DNA of 23,060 nt from an uncultured Oscillospiraceae bacterium (lineage in GTDB: Bacteria; Bacillota; Clostridia; Oscillospirales; Oscillospiraceae), in the NCBI GenBank assembly GCA_934515035.1, contig CAKSXP010000004.1, forward strand, positions 1 through 23,060, written 5' to 3'. Shown here in pieces: positions 7,812 through 15,590 of the stretch. Within the stretch, counting starts at the first letter, position 1; each line of letters starts with the position of its first letter. The notes beneath the pieces are model-generated. The model ran no database searches and was not told where the DNA came from. It saw nothing but the letters and a program-made list of their open reading frames with translations. A program made the translations under genes and the position numbers.

Positions 7812-9064
7812 TCGAGAAGCTTTCGAAAAAACAATTGCAGACGCTTGTCTGGTGGTGCGACGGGTCGCCTTACCGTGAGCTTGATGCCATCATCTGCGAC
7901 GGCGCGGTCCGAAGCGGAAAAACGCTGTGCATGGGCCTGTCGTTCTTCTGCTGGGCGATGAGGCGCTTTGACGGGATGCAGTTCGGACTGTGCGGGAAAA
8001 CGATAGTTTCGCTGCGCCGCAACTTTATTGCCCCGCTGCTGCCGCTGATGCGTTCTCTTGGATTTGCCTGCGAGGAGAGGATCTCTCAGAATCTGGTCAT
8101 CATACGCTGTGGCGGAAGGGAGAACAGGTTCTTTCTCTTCGGCGGCAAGGACGAGGGCTCGGCGGCGCTTATACAGGGAGCGACTTTTGCGGGCGTGCTT
8201 ATGGACGAGGCGGCGCTAATGCCGCGCTCCTTCATTGAACAGGCCTGTGCGCGCTGCTCGGTGGAGGGGTCCAAGCTCTGGTTCAACTGCAACCCCGAAA
8301 ACCCGCAGCACTGGTTCTATCTTGAGTGGGTGCGGAGAGCGGAGGAAAGGCGCGCGCTCTATCTCCATTTCACGATGGAGGACAATCCCGCCCTCTCGGA
8401 CGAGATGCGGGAGAGGTACCGCAAAATGTATTCCGGCGTATTCTACCGCAGATTTATCCTCGGGGAATGGGTCTCGGCGCAGGGAAGAGTTTACGACTTC
8501 TTCGATGAGAGCTACGTCCGGGACGTGCCGGAGGGTCCCTTCGGGCAGTTTGCGGTATCCTGCGACTACGGCACGGCAAATCCCGCGTCGTTCGGCCTCT
8601 GGGGCAAAAAGGACGGGGTGTGGTTCCGGCTTCGGGAGTATTATTTCGATTCGCACCGGGAGGGGAAGCAGAAAACCGACGAGGAATATGTATCCGCGCT
8701 GCTGGAGCTTATCGGCGGCAGAAGCGTTTCTGCCGTTGTGATCGACCCGTCGGCGGCCAGCTTCATCGAAGCCTGCGCCAGACGCGGTCTGCCCGTCGTC
8801 AGAGCCAACAACGACGTCATCTCGGGCATCCGTCTCACTGCGGATCTCCTCAAAAGCGGCAGACTGGTCATCTGCCGCGGGTGCAGCGACGCCATACGCG
8901 AGTTTTCGCTCTATTCCTGGGACGGGAAAAGCGGAGGACGCGACGCACCGATCAAGCAAAACGACCATGCCATGGACGACATCCGCTATTTTGCCGCTAC
9001 GGTGGCGAGCCCTCCCGGAGACGCGTTCGAGGCGATTTTTGTTGAAAGGCAGGAGAGAATTTGA
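7808..9064 (+). CDS. terL: Phage terminase large subunit, PBSX/Terminase_3 type
   Basis: This is the ATP-driven DNA packaging motor and headful nuclease. Walker A GAVRSGKT is at residues 32-39 and Walker B GVLMDEA at 129-135. A coupling-type segment NCNPENPQHW follows near 160-169. The C-terminal RNase H-like nuclease shows acidic residues at D253 (SCDYGTANP), D313 (VIDPSAA) and D390/D391 (HAMDDIRY), so both catalytic halves look intact. The length of 418 is normal. It starts with GTG overlapping the small subunit stop and is followed by an overlapping portal gene. An intact motor argues against simple decay of this cluster. Confidence 0.93.
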   Translation: MIEKLSKKQLQTLVWWCDGSPYRELDAIICDGAVRSGKTLCMGLSFFCWAMRRFDGMQFGLCGKTIVSLRRNFIAPLLPLMRSLGFACEERISQNLVIIRCGGRENRFFLFGGKDEGSAALIQGATFAGVLMDEAALMPRSFIEQACARCSVEGSKLWFNCNPENPQHWFYLEWVRRAEERRALYLHFTMEDNPALSDEMRERYRKMYSGVFYRRFILGEWVSAQGRVYDFFDESYVRDVPEGPFGQFAVSCDYGTANPASFGLWGKKDGVWFRLREYYFDSHREGKQKTDEEYVSALLELIGGRSVSAVVIDPSAASFIEACARRGLPVVRANNDVISGIRLTADLLKSGRLVICRGCSDAIREFSLYSWDGKSGGRDAPIKQNDHAMDDIRYFAATVASPPGDAFEAIFVERQERI

Positions 9065-10188
9065 GGCTTTTTACAGGTAAAAAAAGGCCTGCCCCGCGAG
9101 TTCAGCTGCGCTCCGCGCAGCGTCACCCGTTCGGAGTTCTGGACGGCTATGTCCCGCTTGGCGGCGGGGACATAAGACTCTACCGCGCGATACGCGAGGC
9201 TGTTCCCGTTGTTGACGCGGCGATCATGAAGGTCATCAGGCTGGCCGGAGGCTGTTCGGTCAAATGTGAGGACGCGCGGGCGGAAAAGGAGCTTGCCGGG
9301 TTTCTGCGCACGGTGAACACCGGGCGCGCTCAGCGCGGGCTCGGCGCGTTTATCGACGCATACCTCGACTCCATGATAACCTGCGGGCGCGCCGTCGGCG
9401 AGATCGTGACCTATGGCGACAGGGATATTGCCGCCGTTATCTGCGGCAATGTTGCGGATGTGCAGATCAGGGAGGGCGACAGCCCGCTGGACTTCAAGCT
9501 CTGCGCCGCCGCGGACGGAGGGGTCATGAGAGAATTGCCGTATCAGGAGCTGCTGCTGTTCACGCCGTTCAATCCCGAGGCCGACGCGCCCTACGGCGTT
9601 TCGATGCTGCGCAGCATGCCGTTTCTGACGGACATCCTTCTGAAGATCTATAACTCCATCGGCATTAACTGGGAGAGGGCCGGAAACGTCCGATTTGCGG
9701 TAACCTACAAGCCGCAGAACGACATCGTTGACAAGGCGTATGCCCGTGAGCGCGCGGAGCTTATCGCGCGCGAGTGGAGCGCCGCGATGCAGAGCGGGAA
9801 GGACGGATCGGTGAGGGATTTTGTCGCCGTCGGCGATGTGGACGTCAAGGTTATCGGAGCGGACGGACAGGTGCTTGACAGCGAGGCTCCGGTGCGCCAG
9901 ATCCTTGAACAGCTGGTCGCAAGGACGGGGATACCTCCGTTCATGCTTGGACTCAACTGGTCCTCGACCGAGCGAATGAGCGCACAGCAGGCCGACCTTA
10001 TGACCAGTGAGCTGACGGCCATACGCCGGACGCTGACGCCCGTTGTTGAGCGCATCTGCTCGCTGTGGCTGCGTATGCATGGCTTCGACTGCGGGTTTGA
10101 GGTCGTTTGGGACGAGATCAACCTTCAGGACGATGTGGAACAGGCGCGTGCCGAGCTGTACCGGGCACAGGCTGCGGCGTCAAAATGA
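9061..10188 (+). CDS. Phage portal protein
   Basis: The portal is the dodecameric ring at the capsid vertex through which DNA passes. The 375-residue protein has the usual layout. It has an N-terminal wing region (RLYRAIREAVPVVDAAIMKV) and a central region with LLFTPFNPEADAPYG and SIGINWERAGN. The C-terminal stretch GIPPFMLGLNWSSTERMSAQQA is typical of PBSX/HK97-type portals. The start is TTG at 9061, overlapping the terL stop (TTGA) and preceded by AGGAGA. It is followed by an unusual 185-bp structured gap. Confidence 0.88.
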   Translation: MRLFTGKKRPAPRVQLRSAQRHPFGVLDGYVPLGGGDIRLYRAIREAVPVVDAAIMKVIRLAGGCSVKCEDARAEKELAGFLRTVNTGRAQRGLGAFIDAYLDSMITCGRAVGEIVTYGDRDIAAVICGNVADVQIREGDSPLDFKLCAAADGGVMRELPYQELLLFTPFNPEADAPYGVSMLRSMPFLTDILLKIYNSIGINWERAGNVRFAVTYKPQNDIVDKAYARERAELIAREWSAAMQSGKDGSVRDFVAVGDVDVKVIGADGQVLDSEAPVRQILEQLVARTGIPPFMLGLNWSSTERMSAQQADLMTSELTAIRRTLTPVVERICSLWLRMHGFDCGFEVVWDEINLQDDVEQARAELYRAQAAASK

Positions 10189-10252
10189 GCCTGCTCCATT
10201 CCGCTTCCGCCTGCGGGGGAGGCGAAAGCTCCATATCCGCAGGCTCATTTTT
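10182..10252 (+). other. Terminator-like structured element after the portal gene
   Basis: AAAATGAGCCTGC (10182-10194) is perfectly complementary to GCAGGCTCATTTT (10239-10251), a 13-bp outer stem that includes the portal stop codon. Inside it, 10203-10212 pairs with 10220-10229 (one C-A mismatch) around a GCGGGGG loop. TTTTT (10248-10252) closes the structure, as at an intrinsic terminator. It could lower transcription of the downstream capsid genes or be an inserted palindromic element. Confidence 0.6.
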
Positions 10253-10332
10253 CCTTTGTCGCAGGGAAGCCGCGTACGCTGAGCTTCCCTGCGAGGACGG
10301 GGGGCGGCCCCATTCCGCTTCCGCCTGTGGGG
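10196..10332 (+). repeat. 23-bp direct repeat pair in the portal-protease gap
   Basis: The stretch starting CCATTCCGCTTCCGCCTG occurs at 10196-10218 and again at 10310-10332, with one difference over 23 bp (CTGCGGGG against CTGTGGGG). The copies lie 114 bp apart. Each can form a local hairpin with flanking bases (10203-10229; 10308-10332). Confidence 0.8.
10261..10292 (+). other. Perfect 10-bp hairpin in the portal-protease gap
   Basis: GCAGGGAAGC (10261-10270) and GCTTCCCTGC (10283-10292) pair perfectly around a 12-nt loop that itself contains the palindrome GCGTACGC (10272-10279). No T-run follows. It sits between the two copies of the direct repeat. Confidence 0.65.
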
Positions 10333-10373
10333 ACGGGGGAACAAAAACCATATCAGGGGAGGGAAACTGATTT

Positions 10374-11291
10374 TTGAACATTACCAAAGACGGAAAAAAC
10401 ACCGAAAGGACGGACGTCCGCTCGGAGCTTGAAAGCGTCAACCGGTTTGCAAAAACAGAACTGTCCGAGGACGAGGTATTTACCTTTTCGGTGCTGCTCT
10501 GCGACAACGAGGTTGACAGAGACTTCGAGCGGTTCAGCGAAGAAACGCTTGCGGAGCTTCGGGAGATGTTCGTAGGAAAGACCGGAATATGTGACCACGA
10601 CTGGTCCAGCGGCAACCAGAAGGCGCGCATCTACCGCACCGAGCTCATAACCGATCCGTCGCGGAAAACTGCCGCGGGGACGGAGTATATGTATCTCAAG
10701 GGATATGCATATATGCTGCGCACCGAGGCAAACAGTGAGCTCATTGCCGAGATAAACGGCGGAATAAAGAAGGAGACGAGCGTTGGCTGCGCCGTCAGCG
10801 AGAGCAGGTGCAGCATCTGCGGCGAGCCGATCGGCTCCGCCGGATGCGCACACGAAAAGGGCCGCGAGTATGACGGCAGGCTCTGCTATGCCGAACTCAC
10901 CGGTGCGGCGGACGCATATGAATGGAGCTTTGTTGCCGTGCCCGCGCAGAGAAACGCGGGCGTCATAAAGCGCTTTGAGAGCTGCGGCAGTCTTGCGGAG
11001 CTGGCGGAAAAGGGCGGCTTTTCGCAGGAACTGAACAGGCTCAAGGCCATGGCCGGCCTTGGGAAGAAGTACCTCGACCATGCGCGCGCCGAGGTCCTCA
11101 GACTGGGGCTCATCTGCGACAGGGGGCTTTACGACGCGCTCAGAGAATCATCCGCACACATGAACGACAAAGAGCTTGAGGCGCTTCAGAAGGCGCTTGA
11201 AAAGCGCGTTCGCGAGATACTGCCGCCGGATACTCAGCTCCCGTCCGGGGAACGCCGGGCAGAGTTCGACGGCGGAGAATACAAGATCTGA
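10374..11291 (+). CDS. Phage prohead protease with C-terminal scaffold-like region (XkdF position)
   Basis: The product matures the capsid by cleaving scaffold and capsid precursors. The 305-residue protein has a likely catalytic His at 75 (ICDHDWSS) and Ser at 136 (KKETSVGC), spaced as in HK97-type/U35 prohead proteases. The conserved YEWSFVAVPAQR segment follows near 182-193. Between them is a putative metal-binding knuckle: C146, C149, C158 and H160. From about residue 205 the sequence becomes charged and helical, as expected for a fused scaffold. The TTG at 10374 lies 10 nt after GGGGAGGG. Position between portal and capsid genes supports the call; the exact catalytic residues are inferred. 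Confidence 0.82.
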   Translation: MNITKDGKNTERTDVRSELESVNRFAKTELSEDEVFTFSVLLCDNEVDRDFERFSEETLAELREMFVGKTGICDHDWSSGNQKARIYRTELITDPSRKTAAGTEYMYLKGYAYMLRTEANSELIAEINGGIKKETSVGCAVSESRCSICGEPIGSAGCAHEKGREYDGRLCYAELTGAADAYEWSFVAVPAQRNAGVIKRFESCGSLAELAEKGGFSQELNRLKAMAGLGKKYLDHARAEVLRLGLICDRGLYDALRESSAHMNDKELEALQKALEKRVREILPPDTQLPSGERRAEFDGGEYKI

Positions 11292-11306
11292 TCAGGAGGA
11301 GAAAAA

Positions 11307-11651
11307 ATGAAAATTTCTTTTGAGGGATACGGCGAGAACGCCGTCACATTCAAGAACAGCTCTGCCACGCCCGCGGTCGCGGGAAAGGCAGCGGCCATGA
11401 CGGGAAACGGTGAGGCCGGTATCTGCACCAGCGGCAAGCCCGCGGGCATTGCCATTTCCGCAGACAGCGATTATGCCGTTATCCAGACGGCGGGCTTCGT
11501 TACCTGTACATATTCCGGGACTGCGCCCACCGTTGGCTGGTGCAGCTTTACCGGAGCGACGGGAGGCGCGGTCGAGGCCGCAAGCGCGGGCCTGCCCTGC
11601 CTCGTGGTAGAGGTTGACACCACCGCTAAAACCGTTGGATTCATTCTTTGA
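11307..11651 (+). CDS. Probable capsid decoration / head stabilisation protein
   Basis: This is a small 114-residue protein, rich in Gly, Ala, Thr and Ser and without charged clusters, predicted as mainly beta-strand. It lies immediately upstream of the major capsid gene, the usual position of decoration proteins that clamp the mature shell. The composition and the 'GKPAGIAISADSDYAVIQTA' segment resemble small capsid-decorating proteins of Firmicutes prophages. The ATG at 11307 follows AGGAGGAG by a normal distance. Function is inferred from position and size. Confidence 0.6.
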   Translation: MKISFEGYGENAVTFKNSSATPAVAGKAAAMTGNGEAGICTSGKPAGIAISADSDYAVIQTAGFVTCTYSGTAPTVGWCSFTGATGGAVEAASAGLPCLVVEVDTTAKTVGFIL

Positions 11652-11671
11652 TTCGGAGGTAGATAACAGCT

Positions 11672-12703
11672 ATGAATTTCAAATTTAACGACGTAAAGCT
11701 CGACAAGGGCATGTATTCCCAGAGCGGAAAGACCTTTGCACAGGTGCTCGAGAGCCTTGACCCCAGCGAAGAGTATAAGGGCACGGCTTTTGAGGGAATG
11801 GACGCTTATCAGCGCCAGCTCAAACGCTTTGACATCAAGGTCCGCGGCGCGGGAAGCGACATGGTGGAAAAGTTTTTCCAGACGAGCCAGAGCTCCGTTC
11901 TGTTTCCCGAATATGTAGCCCGCAGTGTCCGTGCAGGTATGGACGAGGGCAACATCCTGCCCTCCATCGCGGCGTCCGTCACGAATTTTGACGGCCTTGA
12001 CTACCGCAGCATCTATTCCACCGCGGGCGAGAACGAGAAAAGCCTCCGCGTTGTCGGAGAGGGCGCGGCTATCCCGCAGACCGAGGTCCGCGTCCGCGAG
12101 AACACCGTCAGGCTCCGTAAGCGCGGCAGACTGCTGGTGGCCTCCTATGAGGCGATACGCTTCCAGAGACTCGACCTGTTTTCCGTTATGCTCCGTCAGA
12201 TCGGCGGACAGATCATGCGTATGCACCTTGACGACGCGATAGACGTTATCCGCAACGGCGACGGCAACAGCAATACCGCGACTGCCTATGCCGTCGGAGA
12301 TACCACCATCGGAGGTACTTCCGGTTCGCTGAGCTACAGCGAGCTTATCAAGTTCTGGAACAGCTTTGACCCCTATACGCTGAACACGATGCTCGTAAGC
12401 CCCTCCGCGATGGTCAGCATACTCGCCTGCAAGGAGTTCCAGAATCCGATGGCCGGACTGAACTTCCAGGGCACCGGCGAGCCCGGCAATCCGCTCGGCG
12501 CAAAGCTCATCCGCACCGGAGCCGTGCCCGACGGCATGATAATCGGTCTTGACAGAGCCTATGCGCTTGAGATGGTCTGTTCCGGCGACGTTTCCGTTGA
12601 ATACGACAGGCTCATCGACAGACAGCTTGAGCGCGCTGCGATCACAAGCATTTCCGGATTTGCCAAGCTCTATACGGAGGCGAGCAAAACGCTCAGCATC
12701 TGA
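11672..12703 (+). CDS. Phage major capsid protein, HK97 fold (XkdG position)
   Basis: This is the shell subunit. The 343-residue protein follows the decoration gene after 20 bp and has a good ribosome site (GGAGG). Typical HK97-fold features are an N-terminal arm (residues 1-75), a SVLFPEYVARSVRAGM segment, a long central helix after RGRLLVASYEAIRF, and an A-domain segment with NTMLVSPSAMVSIL. The C terminus has the usual strand-rich SVEYDRLIDRQLE block. No long N-terminal delta domain is seen, consistent with a scaffold supplied by the protease gene. Confidence 0.85.
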   Translation: MNFKFNDVKLDKGMYSQSGKTFAQVLESLDPSEEYKGTAFEGMDAYQRQLKRFDIKVRGAGSDMVEKFFQTSQSSVLFPEYVARSVRAGMDEGNILPSIAASVTNFDGLDYRSIYSTAGENEKSLRVVGEGAAIPQTEVRVRENTVRLRKRGRLLVASYEAIRFQRLDLFSVMLRQIGGQIMRMHLDDAIDVIRNGDGNSNTATAYAVGDTTIGGTSGSLSYSELIKFWNSFDPYTLNTMLVSPSAMVSILACKEFQNPMAGLNFQGTGEPGNPLGAKLIRTGAVPDGMIIGLDRAYALEMVCSGDVSVEYDRLIDRQLERAAITSISGFAKLYTEASKTLSI

Positions 12704-12733
12704 CGGCGGGCAGTTCGAAAGGAGTGGAAGCGT

Positions 12734-13111
12734 GTGAGTTATACGGATGATATATATGCCGGGTGCGCGGCGATGCTCGGCGAGCTGTCCGACGACAGGA
12801 GCGCCGCGCTGCGCATGGCCTGTCTGAGCGCGGAAGCGGAGCTTACCTCAAGGCTCAGACAGGACACAAGCCCGGAGAAGCTCGGCAAGACCTTTATCAA
12901 CGCGTGCAGCGTGCTTGCGCTTTCCCAGTTCATTCTGCTCGAGGGGGCCTGCGGCGACGCTTCCAGCGTTAAGCTCGGCAGCGTCAGCGTTTCGCTCAGG
13001 GGCGCGGGCTCCGTCCGCGGTACGGCCTCCACTCTTCGTAAGCAGGCGGAGGCTATGCTCTCCGCCTGTCTCGAGGACAACGGATTCTGCTTTATGGGGG
13101 TGCGCGGATGA
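12734..13111 (+). CDS. Head-tail connector (adaptor) protein, XkdH position
   Basis: This is a 125-residue, mostly helical protein directly after the major capsid gene, where adaptor proteins that dock on the portal are encoded. It begins MSYTDDIYAGCAAMLGELSD and has an alternating helix pattern like gp6/gp15-type adaptors. The start is GTG at 12734, about 8 nt after AAGGAGTGG. The stop overlaps the next gene by 4 bp (ATGA). The assignment rests on order and size rather than a decisive motif. Confidence 0.6.
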   Translation: MSYTDDIYAGCAAMLGELSDDRSAALRMACLSAEAELTSRLRQDTSPEKLGKTFINACSVLALSQFILLEGACGDASSVKLGSVSVSLRGAGSVRGTASTLRKQAEAMLSACLEDNGFCFMGVRG

Positions 13112-13455
13112 GAGAGTCTATCGGGCAGGAGATACGCAGGCTGGGGCAGGAAATGAAGCTGTATTCAAATGAATGCCCCGGCGGACGCAGCTTTTACGGG
13201 AGGATCGAGCCTGTAAGGCGAAGCTCGACGGGAAAGCTGCATATCCGGACGCGCGCCGGAGGAGTTAAGCGCGCGGAGTTTCTGCTTATAGCGGGGAGCG
13301 GGTCCTTTCCGGACGGGGAAACGGGCGTTTACATCGTCTGCGGAGGAGAACGCTTTGAGCTCATGCGGGCCGACAGGATGATGCTAGGAAACGAACTGTG
13401 CCACTGGGAGGGCATTCTGAGACTCTGCGGAAAGGCGGTGGAAGGCGATGTTTGA
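13108..13455 (+). CDS. Head closure / head-tail joining protein, XkdI position
   Basis: This 115-residue protein starts at the ATG overlapping the previous stop. An N-terminal helix (MRESIGQEIRRLGQEMKLYS) is followed by beta-rich sequence containing GRIEPVRRSSTG and FELMRADRMMLG. That layout resembles head-closure proteins that seal the connector after packaging. It overlaps the next gene by 8 bp. Function is inferred from position in the connector triplet. Confidence 0.55.
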   Translation: MRESIGQEIRRLGQEMKLYSNECPGGRSFYGRIEPVRRSSTGKLHIRTRAGGVKRAEFLLIAGSGSFPDGETGVYIVCGGERFELMRADRMMLGNELCHWEGILRLCGKAVEGDV

Positions 13456-13906
13456 CGAGGTCATTTCCGCGATCATTGCGGCTTTGCGGAAAAAAGGGAT
13501 ACCGGCTGCCGCACAGTACCGCGGGGAACTGCTGAGCGAAAACAGACTTGTCTGCGTCGGAATACGCGGAGGAAGGATGCTGTCCTCCGGCGCAGGGGAA
13601 TATCTTGGCCTGAAAAACGGCCGGGAGCTTTTTGGATTCCGCGCGGAGATCACCGCCGCCGCCGATATCTTTGCGGAGAGTGCCGCAGGCTGCCTTTCGC
13701 TGCTGGACAAGCTCGGCGGCGCTCTGGGCAGTCTGCCCGGCGGTCTGCGCGGCGCGGCGCTCTCCTGCGAGGAGGTCCGGCCCGATGAGGATACGGGCCT
13801 TTACCGGCTGCCCGCGGAGATCTGCGGAACGGCGTATTTTTCCGCGGAACAGGACGAGGACTCGGGCGAGTTCCTCGACTTTACTTTGAGAGGAGTTTTG
13901 AAATAA
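13448..13906 (+). CDS. Tail completion / tail terminator-like protein, XkdJ position
   Basis: This 152-residue protein precedes the sheath gene, the site where tail terminator proteins are encoded in PBSX-like clusters. It begins MFDEVISAIIAALRKKGIPA and ends with an aromatic, acidic strand (AYFSAEQDEDSGEFLDFTLR) of the kind seen in tail-completion folds. Its stop TAA directly abuts the sheath ATG at 13907. The call comes from position, size and general fold expectation. Confidence 0.55.
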   Translation: MFDEVISAIIAALRKKGIPAAAQYRGELLSENRLVCVGIRGGRMLSSGAGEYLGLKNGRELFGFRAEITAAADIFAESAAGCLSLLDKLGGALGSLPGGLRGAALSCEEVRPDEDTGLYRLPAEICGTAYFSAEQDEDSGEFLDFTLRGVLK

Positions 13907-14959
13907 ATGTCTGCAAGCGAAAGACCCGGAGTTTACAGCTCCGTGGACGTTTCCAGCGCGCTTTCGGCCTCCGGGCGCGGGCGCGCCGTCGGGATCACGG
14001 CAAGGGCCGAGACGGGCGAAAAGGGAAAGAGAGTCATGATCTCGTCCTTTGCGGAGGCGGCGGCCACATTCGGCGCGGCAAGCGCGCTGGCGGGCCTTAT
14101 AAAGGTGCTTTTCCAGAACGGCGCCCCGGCGGTCTGCGCCGTTGCGGCGGCTGTTGCAAGCGATCCGTCGGCGGACGATTATAAGGAAGCCTTTGCCGAA
14201 CTGATAGAAAACGCCGATATCGGCGTTATGGTCTGCGGCAGCCACGAAAAAAGTGTGCACACGGCGTTGGAAACCGCGCTGGAGGGCGCTTCCGAGAGCG
14301 GAAAATACCGCATCGGCGTTATTGAGGCGGCGGGAACGGTTTCCCAGCTGGTGTCGCTGGCGCAGAGCCTTAACTGCGAAAAGCTCGTGCTCGCCGGGCC
14401 CTGCGCCGTCGGAACGGACGGGAACGCCGTGCCCGGCGTCATATCCGCGGCGCTGGCCGGGCAGATAGCTGCGGGGACGGACCCCGCGCTGCCGCTCAAC
14501 GGTGCGAAGCTTTACGGTCCCGAAGGGCTGGCCTTTTCATGCTCCGACGCGGACGTGGACAAGCTCGTGCGCGGCGGAGTCACACCGGTCGAGAACGTGA
14601 ACGGAGAGTTCTTCGTCGTGCGCGGCGTTACGACAAGGACGACGACAAACGGCACGGGAGACAACACCTGGCGGGAACTGACGACGATACTCATCATAAA
14701 CGACGTTATCCCCACGATACGCTCGGCGCTCAAAAGCAGGTTCGCGCGAAGCAAGAACACGGCGCAGACCCGCGGAGCCATCCGGACGCAGGTCGTTATC
14801 GAGCTTGAAAACAAGCTCGCGCATGAGATCATCGACAGCTATGGAAACGTTACCGCCGAGGCGAACGCCGAGGATCCCACGCTGTGCGAGGTCAGCTTTG
14901 ACTTTACCGTTGCGCACGGACTCAACAGGATAAATCTGACCGCCCACATCACGGTCTGA
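13907..14959 (+). CDS. Contractile tail sheath protein (XkdK-like)
   Basis: The sheath subunit contracts to drive the tube into a target membrane, so the particle is myovirus-like. The N terminus RPGVYSSVDVSSAL and the C-terminal domain, with TLCEVSFDFTVAHGLNRINLTAHI as last strand, are characteristic of phage_tail_sheath proteins. A central RTTTNGTGDNTWRELTTILIINDVI block also fits. At 350 residues it is shorter than XkdK-type sheaths of 430-470 residues. That suggests a core sheath without large surface insertions, similar in size to diffocin or R-pyocin sheaths. Confidence 0.88.
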   Translation: MSASERPGVYSSVDVSSALSASGRGRAVGITARAETGEKGKRVMISSFAEAAATFGAASALAGLIKVLFQNGAPAVCAVAAAVASDPSADDYKEAFAELIENADIGVMVCGSHEKSVHTALETALEGASESGKYRIGVIEAAGTVSQLVSLAQSLNCEKLVLAGPCAVGTDGNAVPGVISAALAGQIAAGTDPALPLNGAKLYGPEGLAFSCSDADVDKLVRGGVTPVENVNGEFFVVRGVTTRTTTNGTGDNTWRELTTILIINDVIPTIRSALKSRFARSKNTAQTRGAIRTQVVIELENKLAHEIIDSYGNVTAEANAEDPTLCEVSFDFTVAHGLNRINLTAHITV

Positions 14960-14979
14960 CGGAAGGGAAGGTTTTTTAT

Positions 14980-15369
14980 ATGAGTGTTATCGGATTTCCC
15001 ACAAGCAGCGACATCTATATCGAGGCGGACGGGAAGAAGATCGCCGTTGTGCAGAGCTATAAGGCCGCTGCGAAACGCTCGGAGCAGGTCATAGAGGCAT
15101 TCGGCGAGGCAGAGCCGGTTGCAACGATCGCAAGCCAGCGAAGCTATAAGCTCGAGCTGACAAGGCTGTACGCGACCGACGAGGCCATTTCCGACGGGAT
15201 CAATTTTCACGAGCTGAGCGATTTTTCGCTCGTTATCGTCAAGCCCGACAGGAGAGTCGTTTACACCGGCTGCGAATGGAGCGAGATCGCCGAGAGCGGC
15301 GAGCTTTCCGAGATGGTCGCCGAAAAGATCACCGTTATTTCCAGCCACAGAGTGGAGACGGCGGTTTGA
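14980..15369 (+). CDS. Tail tube protein (XkdM-like)
   Basis: This 129-residue protein follows the sheath after 20 bp and should form the inner tube. It begins MSVIGFPTSSDIYIEADGKK and has a beta-rich core with KLELTRLYATDEAI and VVYTGCEWSEIAESGEL, as in XkdM-type tubes. It is slightly shorter than XkdM (about 147). The ribosome site GGAAGG lies upstream of the ATG at 14980. Sheath followed by tube is the standard order in contractile systems. Confidence 0.82.
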   Translation: MSVIGFPTSSDIYIEADGKKIAVVQSYKAAAKRSEQVIEAFGEAEPVATIASQRSYKLELTRLYATDEAISDGINFHELSDFSLVIVKPDRRVVYTGCEWSEIAESGELSEMVAEKITVISSHRVETAV

Positions 15370-15590
15370 TAAGGCCGGGCGCGATGGAACGGCTGCGCTG
15401 GCTGGTGCTGCGGGAATTCCGCGTTCTGCCCGGCAGCGAAGCGGCGCTTCAGGCGAGCGACGAGGACATTATCTTTGCGGGCGTGAACATGGTGCTCGAC
15501 ATGGAGAGCGGCGGGGACCCGGGGGAGAACCCCGCCTTCAGCGAGGAGAGGTTCAGGCAGATGAAGGAGCGTGAAAGAACGTGTCGATAA
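15366..15590 (+). CDS. Small protein in the tail-assembly-chaperone slot
   Basis: I chose the TTG at 15366 (overlapping the tube stop as TTGA, 8 nt after GGAG), giving 74 residues; an ATG at 15384 would give 68. The protein is helical and acidic/basic mixed (ERLRWLVLREFRVLPGSEAA, DIIFAGVNMVLDMESG). It occupies the place of XkdN, the tail assembly chaperone that coats the tape measure, but is about half its size and I see no clear sequence match. It overlaps the next gene by 10 bp in the -1 frame. Confidence 0.55.
   Translation: MIRPGAMERLRWLVLREFRVLPGSEAALQASDEDIIFAGVNMVLDMESGGDPGENPAFSEERFRQMKERERTCR

Noticed and set aside
8986..10080. Minus-strand ORF of 364 codons opposite the portal gene
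   Set aside because: Shadow ORF. The plus-strand portal has clear family motifs and a coupled TTG start.
10185..10370. 61-codon ORF spanning the portal-protease gap as a real gene
   Set aside because: There is no ribosome site before its ATG. Its repeated SASACG peptide simply reflects the 23-bp DNA repeat, and the composition is unlike the neighbouring proteins.
14938..14979. Possible terminator between sheath and tube genes (GACCG...CGGTC and a later T6)
   Set aside because: The stem is only 5 bp and the T-run is separated from it by more than 10 nt that contain the tube ribosome site.
15575..15590. Programmed -1 frameshift between the two small tail genes
   Set aside because: The frames are in the right relation, but the overlap window has no slippery XXXYYYZ heptamer and the downstream gene has its own GTG with AAGGAG.
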